In this document: in pieces, positions 11,789 through 23,239 of the stretch | Position numbering within the stretch: the stretch's first letter is position 1 | How the letters are laid out: each line of letters begins with the position of its first letter | Assembly: GCA_003508835.1 (NCBI GenBank) | Contig: PUFA01000162.1 | Location: 2,852,001-2,916,000 of the forward strand | Direction: 5' to 3' | Length of the DNA stretch: 64,000 bases | Source of the DNA: Eonycteris spelaea | Lineage: Eukaryota > Chordata > Mammalia > Chiroptera > Pteropodidae | Translations under genes and position numbers: made by a program | Notes under the pieces: model-generated | Database searches by the model: none | Seen by the model: the letters and a program-made list of their open reading frames with translations, nothing else | What the model was told of the DNA's origin: nothing

Positions 11789-11852
11789 TGTTCCAACGTT
11801 CCAGAGCCTTCCTGAGGAGATCCTCAGTAAGCTTGCGGACGTCCTTGAAGAG
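11789..11852 (+). CDS. PRKG1: PRKG1 internal exon, start of the second cGMP-binding domain (CNB-B)
   Basis: This 64-nt exon gives one base that completes a Ser codon and then 21 full codons ending in ...LEE at phase 0. The core reads TFQSLPEEILSKLADVL, which I recognise as cGMP-dependent protein kinase 1. By my count it covers about residues 218-239 of the Ialpha isoform. PRKG1 is the cytosolic Ser/Thr kinase of the NO/natriuretic peptide-cGMP pathway in smooth muscle, platelets and neurons. This segment is the N-terminal helical part of CNB-B, before the cGMP-contacting phosphate-binding cassette, so it carries no catalytic residue. The acceptor (...ttttatttttcag) and donor (gtaatt) fit the exon edges and the phase exactly. 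The in-frame reading is open with no damage, so this looks like a live exon rather than a retrocopy. The preceding (...EYMEFLK) and following (THYENGEYI...) exons were not found in the window. Confidence 0.95.
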
Positions 11853-11860
11853 GTAATTGT
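11853..11860 (+). promoter_or_regulatory. PRKG1: 5' splice site of the PRKG1 exon
   Basis: GAG|gtaattgt is a good U2-type donor: GAG at the exon end and GTAA in the intron. It falls between the Glu and the Thr expected from the PRKG1 protein, so splicing is in phase 0. Reading on into the intron reaches a stop after a few codons. Confidence 0.9.
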
Positions 11861-14394
11861 TTTTAGCCCTTGAACTTTTTAAGATGGGACCCAGCCCATC
11901 AGAGCTGTGTAATGATGAGTTACAAACTGCAGGGAGACCTTTTAAATATTTTTAAGCTCTGGGATGCTTTTTATTTGGCTTCGGTAAAAAGAAGTTTAGC
12001 ACATCTGACATTTATACATAGTCTGAAATGTGCAAATCAACTGTAGAGGGAGGAAATCTTCATTGTGGCAAATATATTACTACTTTCTGAGAATGGGAGA
12101 TAGCATACTTCCCTTGTTTTAGTCACTGTAAAGCAAGATTGTAGCAATTGCCACTCCAAAGAAGCTTTAAGTGAGCAAATTTACAACAGGAATTAGCAGT
12201 TGGGTACATAGTTTATTAGCATATAAATATATTTTACACACATAATTTTATGTCTGAATATGAAAGTATCACTATTACTTCTTTTTCTCTGAACCTTTGA
12301 ACATTTTTGAAAAAAAAATGTCAAAGCAGGAGATAGGAAGTTTATACAAGCAGCGTTTGTGTACATAACAAGAGGATAGGATCTTTGCCGCCTATGCAGA
12401 CAAGGAAGGCAGAGTATCTGGGCACACGTGCAGTGGGTGGTTGGAGGGCCTGTTTTGGTTTTGTATTTTCTCAGTGATCTACAAAACAAGGTAATCAACT
12501 GAGAATGAGGATGAGGTAGAGATATGAGAAGTTTAAGGACAGAGAAGGTATGAGAAAAATGAAAGAGTGAGTAAACTAGGAAAACACAGTATAAATGCTA
12601 GGCACCATTCAGCCTTCACTTGATGTTAGCAATCCCAAATCTAAGTTAGGCAAGGAAGTGTTTAAAATTTGCAGTAGGGGAGAGAAATCAAACTTAACTC
12701 TGCTGGAACAAAAGGTGAGAGAATTTTTAAGTGCTCATGTGAGCTAGTGGAAACCTCCTTATGTTGGGAGGAGGTTGGTCTGTGTGATTTGGTCATCTGT
12801 GTTTGCTAATTATCCCTTATGCAAATTAGACTCCTACCCTCCTGGAGACTGGGAGATAGAGCCTCGGTATCCTTCTATGAGTACATTTCTAGGGAATGAC
12901 TTCTTGGTCCTTGAGAAAGACATTCCTGATCTGTACAACTGACAAAGGCAAGGAGAAGCTTTGCGTCTCAAAGAGGCAGATTAAGTGTTAACAGTTACAA
13001 ATTTTCTAAAGTAAATGCTCTAAGAAAAGGGAGATCGAGAGCCTAAGAGTCCAGAAGAAGGCTGTTTAAAGTTGGGTGGGGGTGGGGGTGAGTGTGTGTG
13101 TTTCAGCCCCGTTTGTTTGCCTGGATTTAGGTTCCAAGTAGGCAATGAACTAGATTAACCAAGGTTGGTATTTTGGCAGGAAAAAATGAGTGGTTGAGGG
13201 AGGGAATAGTGAATGGAGGTGCATGAGAAGGAAAGATTATAATGATTGACCTTGGAATTTAAACTGGGCAAGGGAGAGAAGAGCCCTAAAAGGAGGAGCA
13301 AGGGCCAGTGAAAGATTGTAAAATCAACGAATTTTAGTCTAACGAGGTTGAAGAGTTTTTGGCGTTGGGCTATAATAAGAGTAAACTGGAAAAGTACTGA
13401 ATATATTTTTGTCTATAGGTACTAACTATACCAGTAATTCTATAATCTATAGAACTTCAAAGTTTCATATACACAAATACTTAGTTTAAAGCATACTGAA
13501 GTGAACTTCTCTATGATTTACTGGTCTCCCTGACCTTATATCTGAACACAAAGTGAGGCAGAAGTCACATTTGATTCTTACATTCAAGTGTAAAAAATTC
13601 ATGAGAAAAAATGGTGGCCGTATTTCTTGCAGAATGTGCTGACCACTGTATCTGAAATCTCTATACGTGTAAAACTGCTTTTCCCACTTCTTTTGCAATT
13701 TTTGCTTTTTTCAATACATTGAAGACCTCTCTGAAGACCTTTTTTTTTTAACAAAATGAACTAAATTAGAAATTTACTAGCCACAGTCAAGCCTCTCAAA
13801 AGAAAAAAATCCCATTAATTTGTAAAATCATTTTCTTTCTTTGCCACAGCTGTGAAAGCATTTGCTGTTTTGCAAAAACAATAACAATAGCTCTATAAAT
13901 AATTCTGACCAAAGAAATATTTTAGTATTTTATGTCAGATCTTCTAATCAGAAGATGCCTTAATTTATGTTTGGATTCTGCAAACCACAGTACAGTCTAT
14001 ACCAGTGCCACATGAAAATGGAAACAGATGATTAAGTGCCCACACATTTGTTCTAAGGACATAAAAATGAAGTAAATAGACAAAATGTGAAGTAGACAGA
14101 TAAATATACTACCCAATGCATGAAAGTATTTAACTCAAGTTGAATAAGCAAGCACAATGAGAAATTAGATTAAATTATGTATCAGATAGCGTGAAGCAAA
14201 TTTAGAAGAACAAAAGCAATTCCAATGTCACATAACATTAAAGGGAAATGGGCTTGCATAATAATTGGGCTGTCTTTCGTTCTACAAATATCCACAAGAA
14301 GATGTAAGAATTCTATATTATTTTGAAAGGCAAGCAGTATTATTATAGCATTCAACAAAGAAGTTTGCAGCTTGGTTTGTTTGACAGATATTTA
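11853..14394. other. Intron after the exon, mostly unassigned
   Basis: No exon was seen. The part at about 12960-13330 is purine-rich on the + strand and contains text such as 'gagagaagagccctaaaaggagg' that may belong to an old CR1/L3-like repeat, but the match is weak. The rest looks unique. Confidence 0.45.
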
Positions 14395-14905
14395 TGGAGC
14401 ACCTGCCAACATGCCAACAATTGTTCTAAGCTCTGAGGATTCAAAGTACTATTCTCCCATAGCATATGTTCCAGTGGAGAGGACAGATGAGAAATTCCTA
14501 AGGAAAACAGTGTAGTGATAAATCCACTCTATATTGCATTACTCATGGAAGACCTGTCTGCAGAGGGTATACTTAAGCCAAAATCTAGATGCAGATATGG
14601 GATACCAAGCAGAAGGAATAGCAGGTATAAAGGTCCTAAAGAAGGAAAGAGTTTGCTATTCTTAAAGAATAGAAAGAAGGTTTACAGTGGGTTAAGATGA
14701 GGCTAGAGAAAATTAGGCAAGGCCTGATCGCAGAGGGCTTTGCCAGTCATGGTAAGAAATTTAGTTTTTATTCTAAGCACAATGGTTAGATTTGGAGGGT
14801 TGTAGGTAGTAAAGTGACACAATCAAAGTTATGTTTTAATAGTATGTCTCTGGCTAGTGTGAGAGAAGAATGGGTTGTAGAGGGACAGACCAATTAGAAG
14901 GCTAC
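14395..14905 (-). mobile_element. CR1/L3-like LINE fragment, antisense
   Basis: The + strand carries the antisense of an ancient LINE: 'tttatggagcacctgcc...caattgttctaagctctgaggattcaaagtac', 'ggaatagcaggtataaaggtcct', 'agggctttgccagtcatggtaagaaatttagtttttattct', 'aaagtgacacaatcaaagttatgtttt', 'tagaaggctacagcca'. In known copies the last part is antisense reverse-transcriptase coding. The frame at 14515-14700 is an accident inside it. Confidence 0.6.
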
Positions 14906-17555
14906 AGCCAAATAACCCAGGTGAGGTTAGATGATTTGCATGTGGATTTACTTTTTGATTGATTATTTCACTTCTTATATTCATTATAAAACAATATTTC
15001 TAGCATAAGAGAGAGAAAAAATGAAGAATAGAGACAAGGGAGGTAGGAACTGAGAGAAAGTGACCAGGTAAAAAGAGGAATAAACATAATGTTATTGATA
15101 AGGCGATTTAGAAGGGGGCATATGACTAGAGGAAAAGTGTATAATACCTGGGCCACGCTATTTTGGAGCAGAAAAAAAATGCTTTTAGATGAGTCATTTC
15201 TGCCATTACCCACCCTAGCCCCTACCTACTCCTCTCTGTAATTTCTTGTGTATATGTACCCATGTGTGTGTTCCTCTTTATAAGATTATAAAACAAATAT
15301 AATATCCTTATTTTTAGTGTAGCAATTTTGTGCTTTACCCCGCACCCACCCACCCGCCTTTCCTTTATATCTCATAGTAGAAATATTTCCTTGGTACATT
15401 AGATCTCTTATATTTTCTTAAGGAACGTATAAAAGTTTTCTTTAGTCTCTTCGAGAAGTGTGTATATGCGTAAATAGCAACAGGTTCTTGGTGAAAGGCC
15501 TATCCAGATCAAGCTCAGTATCCAAACATTTTCCTAGGTTGTGTTTTGCAAGACAAGTTGAAATAATTATTTGATCCTTTAGTCACTTTTATTGTCACCA
15601 CGGTATGTTCATCTCTCTTATGTGACCCAAATCTAAACAAATATCAGAGATCATTTTAGGAGTAATAGATTTGGTTTGCTCGAGAAGCCATTTTATAGTT
15701 TGTAAAATAAATTATGAAAAATTTGAGGTACATGCAGGAAATATCAAGCACTCACTTTATAAAATGGTTTTGTTCATCTCTATACATTTTATATATTACA
15801 GTAAAATATGTATTGATCTTAATTAGTCAATTAGTATTAGAATCTACTTTGAGGGCTTACCTGTGGGTAAATGAAAAGAACTATGAAATGATAGAATATA
15901 ATCTCTTCTTTCTTATTATAACAACCTCACACACTTTTCTTCTTCCTTTATGTACACGATTAGTCACTACAGTTGAATTACATTTTTCAAATAGATGGAA
16001 TAACTCCTAGCTAATCTCCAGCTGAGAGATAGCTACTTTTAATGATTACCTACCCAAACACAATGAAGAAGTGTCACTGTGAATGAACCCAGTTTCTAAT
16101 GCATATCCAAGTATCAGGACTATGTTAACATCTTTAAAGAAAATGACAAATAAAAACAGGTGTTTGGATTTTTTAATAGAGAAGAAGAGCAGAAATTAAT
16201 CTAATATTATGTTTCAAAAATGCTTGAAAATTAATTTGGGCATGATTATGCTTTCACCAATGAAGGTGAAAAGGTTTAGATAACTCAAGGAATATTGTAC
16301 TTTATTGAAAATACAAAATTGAAAAACCAAGGTAAGCCAACAAATTTACTTTTCAGCACTTGGTATAGCCTATTATTTATGTGAACAGAAGTGGGGCATG
16401 GGTGACATATTTAAATATCCTGATTTTTAAATGGAAAACTAAGCACATCAGAACCACTACTTTGCTTATATTGAAATATGTTTCATGTCCAATTTTTGCA
16501 TTAAAATATTGGATTTGGTCATTTTAGAATTAAAAGTCTTTGTTTCACCAGCTTTTTAAGAATCTCTACCTTCGGTGCAAAACTCTGTGTGATTGAATTT
16601 TGAAAACATTTGAGCCTAAATAATGGGTTATTCTGGCTTGTGTTCTTAGGTGATGGATTTATTTATGCATTTGTTTATTGGATATTTAAACTATTATTGC
16701 TCTGACAAGGTCTCAGATAAATAATATTCCTCAAACTTCTTGAATTATTAAGAGGGCATGATGAGAAAGTAAAAATAGAAAAAGGACAAGGAGATGAAAC
16801 GTTTTTCAACTTACCATTGCTTGGTAATATGGTAGGAAAGCAAATATCAGATTATACAGTCTAGGGACCATCATTGTAGAAGGAGGTTAATATACCAGAG
16901 GCACTTCTTGCTTCAAAGTCCTGCAGGCTGATGAAATATTTCATTGTTTTAGCCGTGCAACCATTTCTGGTTGTTACTGTATCATGTTGACATCTTCCCA
17001 GATTCCTTTGCATTCTCTCCAGTTGTAAGTAATACAAGTGCTGCATTTAATTGAGTTATCAAAGTGCTGTGAAACTCTCTTTATCACTCCAAACAGGCCT
17101 AGAGTCTTCAGGAAAGAAACTGGTGGAGTAGACAGGAACAGTATTAATTTTCTTTGGAATTTGTTATGACTAAACATTTTCTTCCCTTCCTTTAGGCTTG
17201 GCTCTTGCTATTCAAAGCCAAGCTGGAAGGAATTCAAAGAACCTGATTTTTTCTCAATTGCTTTTGACCTAAAAATCTAAATATGAAATTTCTCTGTTTA
17301 GATTTCCCTGTTTTTTTTTTTTTATTCTTTTTTGTGTGTGTGTGGAGGAGTCTTCCCTTCTATGGGGGCAAATGGCTGCTTTTGAAAGGGAAAGACATAG
17401 ACTCACGCATGCACAGGTATATCTGTGTTGTGGCAGGGTGGAGAGATTAAAAATTAAAGTTAAAACTGTTTAATATTATATCTTATCTTATTCTATTATA
17501 GAAGTAAATATGGAATGGGAGAACATATTTGCAAATGTATGTACAATGAGAGACT
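14906..17555. other. Intron, no recognised gene
   Basis: AT-rich with no firm repeat call. The short frames at 14968-15213, 15714-16010, 16861-17046 and 16974-17177 have low-complexity or unstructured translations without family resemblance. Confidence 0.5.
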
Positions 17556-17601
17556 TGTATTAGTGTTCTCCATAGAAACAATAGATTGTGTGTGCATGTG
17601 T

Positions 17602-17653
<52 letters not shown>

Positions 17654-18078
17654 TGGAGAATGAGAGAGGGAAGGAGGAAGGAGGGGGGGGAGAGAGAGAG
17701 AGAGAGATTGAGATTGAGACTGAGATTGATTTACTTTAAGGAATTGGCTCGTGTGATTATGGAAGCTGGCAAAGTTCAAGTGGACTGGCAGTCTGTAGAC
17801 CACAGAAGGGCTGATATTGTATTTCAAGTCCAATGGCTGCCTGCTGACAGAATTCCTTCTTGCTTGGGGGAGGTCAGTCTTTGTTTTATTAAGACCTTTA
17901 ATAGATTGGAAGAGTTTCATCCATACTAAGGAGCTTAATCGGCTTTATGCAAAGTCCACCAATTTAAATGTAAATCTTATCTGCAAAAACACTTTTACAG
18001 AAAAATCCAGACTAATATTTAACCAAGATCTAGGCACCATGGTTCAGCTAAATTGACACATATAATTAACCATTATAG
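17556..18078 (+). mobile_element. LTR-like interspersed repeat, copy 1, with internal GT and GA runs
   Basis: It starts 'tgtattagtgttctccatagaaaca', continues 'tttaaggaattggctcgtgtgattatgg', 'ctgctgacagaattccttcttgcttgggg', 'cagtctttgtttt', 'aatgtaaatcttatct' and ends 'gcaccatggttcagctaaattgacacatataattaaccattatagg'. This is a very common mammalian repeat whose consensus begins with TG and ends with CA like an LTR. I cannot name the family with certainty. The frames at 17483-17929 are translations of its microsatellites. Confidence 0.75.
17588..17652. repeat. (GT)n microsatellite, about 65 nt
   Basis: GT run with two interruptions, embedded in the LTR-like repeat and followed by a GA-rich run at 17686-17707. 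The translations (long runs of His-Thr on the minus strand) explain the false reading frame there. Confidence 0.95.
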
Positions 18079-18079
18079 G

Positions 18080-18961
18080 ACTCGTATCCGGAATATACAA
18101 AGAACACTTACTACTCAATAATAAAAATGAGCAAAGGACTTGAATAGATGTTGCTCCAAAGACGATATACAAAAGCCAATAAGTTATACAACAAGATGTT
18201 TAATATTTATAGTTGTTAAGGAAATGAAAATCAAAAACATGTTGACATGTCACTTTGCACTCTAGCCACTAGGGTGGCTAGAATAAAGAAGATGGGCAAA
18301 ATAAATATTGGCAAGGATGTATAGTAATTACAACTCTCATATATTGCTGGTGGGATTGTAAAATGATGCAACTTCTTTGTAAAACAGTTTGGCAACGCCT
18401 CAAAACGTTAACCATAGGGTTACAACGTAACCCAGAAATTCTACTCCTGGATGTTTACCCAAGAGAATTGAAAACATAAGTCCACACAAAAACTTTTACT
18501 TGAATGTTCATAGCAGCATCATTCATGATAGCTAAAAACTAGAAATAAGCCGAATGCCCATCAACTGGTGAATAAAATGTGGTATATTCATACAATGGAA
18601 TTATTTGGCTATAAAAAGGAGTGAAGTACCAATACATGCAACAGCATGGGTGATCTTTAAATGTTATGCCAAGTAAAAGTAAAATGCCACATAATGTATA
18701 ATTCTACTTATATGAAATGTCCAGAATGGGCAAATCTATAGAGGTAGAAAGTGGACTAGTGGTTTTGAGAGGATGAGGGTGAATGAGGACTGTCTATTAA
18801 TGAATATGGATTACTTCTTAGAGTGATGGAAATATTTTGAATTTAGATATTGGACATGGTTGCAGAAATCTTTGAATACACTAAAAACCACTGAATTGTA
18901 TACTTTAAATGGGCGAATTTTAGAATATACGTGAATTATATCTTAGAAAAGCTGTTAAAAG
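18080..18961 (+). mobile_element. L1 3' end, + strand, 5'-truncated
   Basis: The sequence includes the last part of ORF2 ('gaacacttactactcaataata', 'gcaaaggacttgaatagatg', 'ggtgggattgtaaaatgatgcaac', 'acagtttggcaacgcc', 'gaaattctactcctggatgtttacccaag', 'catagcagcatcattcatgatagc', 'atgcccatcaactgg', 'acaatggaattatttggctataaaaaggag') and a 3'UTR ending 'ctaaaaaccactgaattgtatactttaaatgggcgaatttt'. It sits directly after the LTR-like repeat and has no open frame. Confidence 0.9.
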
Positions 18962-19321
18962 AGAAGATGGAATTTGATTCTAGTTTTAATAACTTCACTG
19001 AAGGGAACATTTGTGTTCTAAGGAGAATGTGTCTGAGGGCCTTAATTAGATGGAATTGTAACAGGTTGGGGTAACATTGTGTGAGGGCTTCCCTGACATG
19101 ATGCCATTTAGCCGAGATTTGCAGGGGGGATGTGAATGGACAAGGAGGGAGGAAGAGAAACATTTTGGGAGAAGGGAAGCGTTACATGAAGGTCTGAAGG
19201 TTAGAAGGAGAAATTAATGCTTTCTCTATTTGTATTCAATTAAAGGATATATCTAGATCTAGAACTTGATCTATAGCCTTTGAACAATTGTTCTCACCTG
19301 AACTTTCTACTCATTATATAT

Positions 19322-19450
19322 TTTATTGATTGATTGAGGTAACATTGGTTGATAGCATTATCTAAGTTACAGGTGTAGAACATGATTTGATATCTGTATA
19401 CACAATAGCATGCTCACCACCAAAAGTCTGGTTTCTGTCCTCTTTAAATT
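19322..19450 (-). mobile_element. Antisense L1 3'UTR fragment
   Basis: 'ttgattgaggtaacattggttgatagcatt', 'aagttacaggtgtagaacat' and 'caatagcatgctcaccaccaaaagtctggtttctgtcc' follow the reverse complement of an L1 3'UTR that I know from several laurasiatherian genomes. It is short and diverged. Confidence 0.6.
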
Positions 19451-20029
19451 ACATTTTACTTGCTTGTATGACTATTCCACATGGTACAAAATATTCAGTT
19501 TTTTTGTTTTTCTTCAACTTACCTCATCTGAGTTGAACCAGTGGCCTCTACTAACGAGACTTCAAAACATTTCACAGGTTGGAATATTGATGGAATCCAC
19601 TATATGGGTAAGGGAAAAAGTGGTAGAGTTACACACAATATAATAATCCAGAATTATAGATGGAGATATGGTGGAGTATAGGCTATTTGCTGGATAGTGG
19701 AAGAAAAACATTTAGTAACTAGAAATTTGCCTGGAGAAGACTTTGGAGGAGGGTATGATTCCTGTTTTACTTAGTAGACACTATTTTGATGCATAGAAGA
19801 TGGGGAGCTCATCTCTTAAACTGAAAAAAGAGACTTTCAACATGTTATTATTTGAACATATTATTTAACCCATCAGATATGAGTGTCGCATTTATGAATG
19901 GAAATAATAGCAGTTTCTGCCTCTTATAGTATTGCTGTGGGTTGTAAATTATTATACATAGAAAATATTTATTCTATGTACATACCGATGTTAACAAATG
20001 AGACTTCTTACAGCGGGAAATGACAGATC

Positions 20030-20235
20030 AGGAGTTTTTGCTGTTCGGAGTCTTACTAGACACTTCACTTGGAGGGATGAGAAGGCATTTGGTAATGTCT
20101 GGAGACATCTACTGTTGTTACAAGATTGGCTGAGAGTACCTAGAAGCAAGGATGATGCTGAACATTCTGTAATGCGTAGGATAGCCCACAACAGTCACCC
20201 AGCCCCAAATGTTAATAATTACAGAGACTGAGATA
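20030..20235 (+). mobile_element. MER20 (non-autonomous hAT transposon)
   Basis: 'gcatttggtaatgtctggagacat', 'ttgttacaagattggc', 'gatgctgaacattctgtaatgcgtaggatagcccacaacag' and 'cagccccaaatgttaataattacagagactgagat' match MER20 in order and strand. About 200 bp, near full length. The two overlapping frames at 19991-20231 are accidental. Confidence 0.85.
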
Positions 20236-20479
20236 TGAAGAAAAATAGGGTAATACAACACAGAGTGCCAGCAACAGGTGGAATACTTTAGTCAGGATGG
20301 TTAGGAAAGTTAACTCTGAAGAGGTGACTTTTAGTCGACAGGCATGCAAATATCATGGATAGCAAAATATAGTGTCAAATGTTAACTATTTACAGAAATA
20401 AGATTCGAAAAGCTGCGGTATAGAAAAGATTTAGTTAGGATGTGGATATTTACCTGATGATTTGGTGCTTGAACAATAT

Positions 20480-20715
20480 TGACTTTTCAGCTTCCAACTA
20501 ACTCTGAGATTCTGTGTAATTACATTCTCTACTAAGACCTTTCTAGTTCTGAGTTTTGATCATTTTCCCTCTCCCCCAGAAGGAATTCCTTCTCCTATAT
20601 CTCCTAGATCAATTGGTCTCTAGTTTAGTGACGATTTACCTACTTAGATTGTAAGTTCCTTAAAGGCAAGAACTATATTGGTATTTCTTTTCGCTGGATA
20701 TCTTGTAAGCAGTTG
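20480..20715 (+). mobile_element. L2 3'-end fragment
   Basis: 'actaagacctttctagttctgag...', and 'tacttagattgtaagttccttaaaggcaagaactatattgg' match the L2 3'UTR ('actgtaagctccttgagggcagggac'). Confidence 0.65.
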
Positions 20716-20727
20716 AGAATAACAACA

Positions 20728-20942
20728 GTAATAACTTCCACTTATTAATGCTAACTCTGTGCCAGGCTATGGGCACCTGTTTAATACCAACAAAGGTAAA
20801 TACTATTAGTTTTCTCAATTTACAGCTGGGAAAACTGGAACTCAGCCAATGTAAATAAGTAAATGGAGGTATTTTATCTGACACAGTCTGACACCGGAAC
20901 TGGCACCTTTCATTACTATACCGTATTGCATCCTGAAGACTT
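20728..20942 (-). repeat. MIR SINE, minus strand
   Basis: 'acttccacttattaatgctaactctgtgccaggctatggg', 'ttctcaatttacagctgggaaaactggaactcagcc' and 'ggaactggcacctttcattactatac' are in reverse-complement MIR order. Confidence 0.8.
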
Positions 20943-22329
20943 GTGGAATAAATGAAAAACAAAACAATTATTCTCCCTGCAAGCCTTTCTTACAAATAGG
21001 TACTTCTAAAAATATTTAGTTGTCTTTTTTTCTGAGGGTTTTTAAATTTGTTATGAGAGGTATCCATTTAATGCTGTCCACAAGCTCCAAAACAAGACAT
21101 TTCTAGACATTTTATCACCAGAATATGTATGCTTTGCACCATGCTGCCTGTAATTCATTAAAATGTATGCACTCTGCAAATAGAAAACCAATCTGTAATA
21201 AATCAGCTTTCTAGAAACCATTCATAGAAAGTATTTGAAATGTTTGCTGTATAAGAATTTATAAACCTGCTTGGCACTTATGATTTGCTGTCATCTAAGG
21301 GGTTCAGAAACAGTGAATTCAAGTGAAACTGTAAATTAGTATCCTGCCTTTAGCATATATGTGAGATCTCATTTATAAAATGCATTGATGGTATTAGAGC
21401 TGATCATGATGAGTGCTGAATTCCTTTTAGAGTCTTGTGATTAACATCTGGTCTGAACTAGACAAACTGCTCTGGGTAAAAAAAGGTACGAATGAAGACT
21501 TTCAACTTTTCCCCCCCCCCCCCCCCCAATCTGAGGCATCTTGTAGCTGCCAAAAACCTAGTTCAGGGGCTTGTACATAGTATGCATCTCAGACATAAAT
21601 CAGTGAAGTATAGAAGCCTACTTATGTTTATAGCACACCAATAAGAAGCTAAAGATAAGAAAACCAGTTGGGCTTTCAGTTTTACTCACAAAATACAGAG
21701 CTTGTCTTGATAGAGTTATTGAACAGCTTGGAGCAGCTGGTAATGCAGGCATTCGGCTTCAAGTCTTCCATGACCCCATGACCTCTGGCTACGGGTCTCC
21801 CTGGAAATCCCCAGCAAGGTGACCTCCCACCTCCTAGTAGAGAAGGAATCATGCAGTTTCTTAAGGCAGTGGTTACAGTACTGTTTCCTGGTAGATAAGG
21901 CTCTGAACCAGGGCAGGCAGTATTTCAGGCATAAATGTTCACCAAATGTCAGGAATTATTAATGAGGAGGGGACTTTGACCAGCTAAGGCTTTAGTGACT
22001 TTGCACTTGTATAAGAGAGGATTTTTCTGTGTGTGTCATGTTCTATGTGTTCCCTTAATTATTATGAGAGGCTATAAGTGAGCTCCTCTTAGCTCTCTGG
22101 AAAGAGCCAGTGTTCTCTTTTACTACTTAAACCTAAAAATTATTATTTTAATGAAGTTAAAGTGGTTTGTCTTGTAAATAGATCTTCAGCATAACATCAT
22201 TCTGCCAGTACTTTTCACTTTGTATGACATTGTACAATTCGGTTTACATTTCTAGGAATCATGAATCATTGTAGAACTGAGACTTGTCTCCTCTCTCCTC
22301 TTCCAAAGATATTTTTTAAGACCAAGTCA
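20943..22329. other. Intron, mostly unique-looking sequence
   Basis: Holds a C17 run (21511-21527) and a short L2-like 3' tail at 21535-21610 ('tagttcaggggcttgtacatagtatgcatc'). The part at 21040-21480 has no repeat signature and could be conserved non-coding DNA, but this cannot be judged from one sequence. Confidence 0.45.
21511..21527. repeat. poly(C) tract, 17 nt
   Basis: An uninterrupted run of 17 C on the + strand (G on the minus strand). Such tracts are rare in this AT-rich region and are prone to length error. Confidence 0.95.
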
Positions 22330-22582
22330 TTTTTTTGAAGTTTACCCTAACTCTGCTTTATCGTCTTCTTGTTCATTTAATTCCTTTGTACAGTCTGTAC
22401 TTCAAAACCATATTCTTGCTTCTGTATTGCCTAGAATGTTGCCTGTTTCTCAATTTTCTGTAAGTACCTTAGGGTAGGATGTATCTCAGCTTCTTTGTTT
22501 CCAGCAGAACACTGATTTGCACAAGAATTATGCCTGACAATATATAACCAATAAATATTTGTTGAAAGAATAGTCTGAGTAG
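22330..22582 (+). mobile_element. L2 3'-end fragment
   Basis: 'ctgcttctgtattgcctagaatgttgcc', 'tctgtaagtaccttagggtaggatgtatctcag' and 'gcctgacaatatataaccaataaatatttgttgaaagaatag' match the end of L2, including the final (TGAA)-like tail. Confidence 0.7.
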
Positions 22583-23155
22583 ATTTTCAACAGATATATG
22601 CTGTGAGTAGCTCAGTGAGTAAAACACAACTGTTTAATGTCACATTTGGAAGCTATCACCACAGCTGAAATGCATATGTGTCAAGGAGAGAGGTCATGCA
22701 TTCTGAAACACAAGAGTCCGTGGCTACTACCTGATGACATATTCTAGAGGTTGCTGGTAGAGCATCTCTAAGAACCCAAAATCGAGGTGAAAGAGAGAAG
22801 GTGTGGAAGCCAAGAGCTGGAAGGTACAGGAAAGGAATAAGGCTTATGTTTCTTCTGTTATATTTCTCCTTTCCCTTATCCATCCCATGGGGTTGTAAAC
22901 AAAGGCCAAAACTTTGGACAAATATTCTAAAGAGGAGAACTATTGTAAATAAAAGATTTTGACTTTTCAATATAACTTCCCTGGGCAGGGAGCTGAATCA
23001 TTATCAATTACTACTCTCTTAACAAGGAGATAAATGCCTGGTGTAGCCATCTTCCCAGTGTCCTACACTTGCAGTTTGGCAATCCCCAGTCATCAGCTTT
23101 ATGCTACACATGTCTTCTCTCTCTAGTTTCTCATCTACAGAGTAGAGATAGTGAT
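22583..23155. other. Intron, nothing recognised
   Basis: No repeat or exon recognised. The minus-strand frame at 22656-22970 (104 codons) shows no family resemblance and no coding-like features. Confidence 0.45.
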
Positions 23156-23200
23156 CTGTGTGTGTGTGTTGTGTGTGTGTGTGTGTGGTGTGTTGTTGTG
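23156..23200. repeat. Imperfect (GT)n microsatellite
   Basis: GT repeats with several extra T and G interruptions, followed by a short ATCT-rich stretch up to about 23230. Confidence 0.9.
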
Positions 23201-23239
23201 TATCTCATCTATCTATCATCCATCTACTATCTGTAATTT

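Noticed and set aside
11622..11873. Plus-strand frame of 83 codons that spans the PRKG1 exon
   Set aside because: Only the exon part (11789-11852) is coding; the N-terminal part translates intron and the C-terminal part reads past the donor site.
17483..17929. Overlapping reading frames of 145 codons (minus) and 89 codons (plus)
   Set aside because: They translate the GT and GA microsatellites and the LTR-like repeat around them; the His-Thr and Arg-Glu runs are not protein-like.
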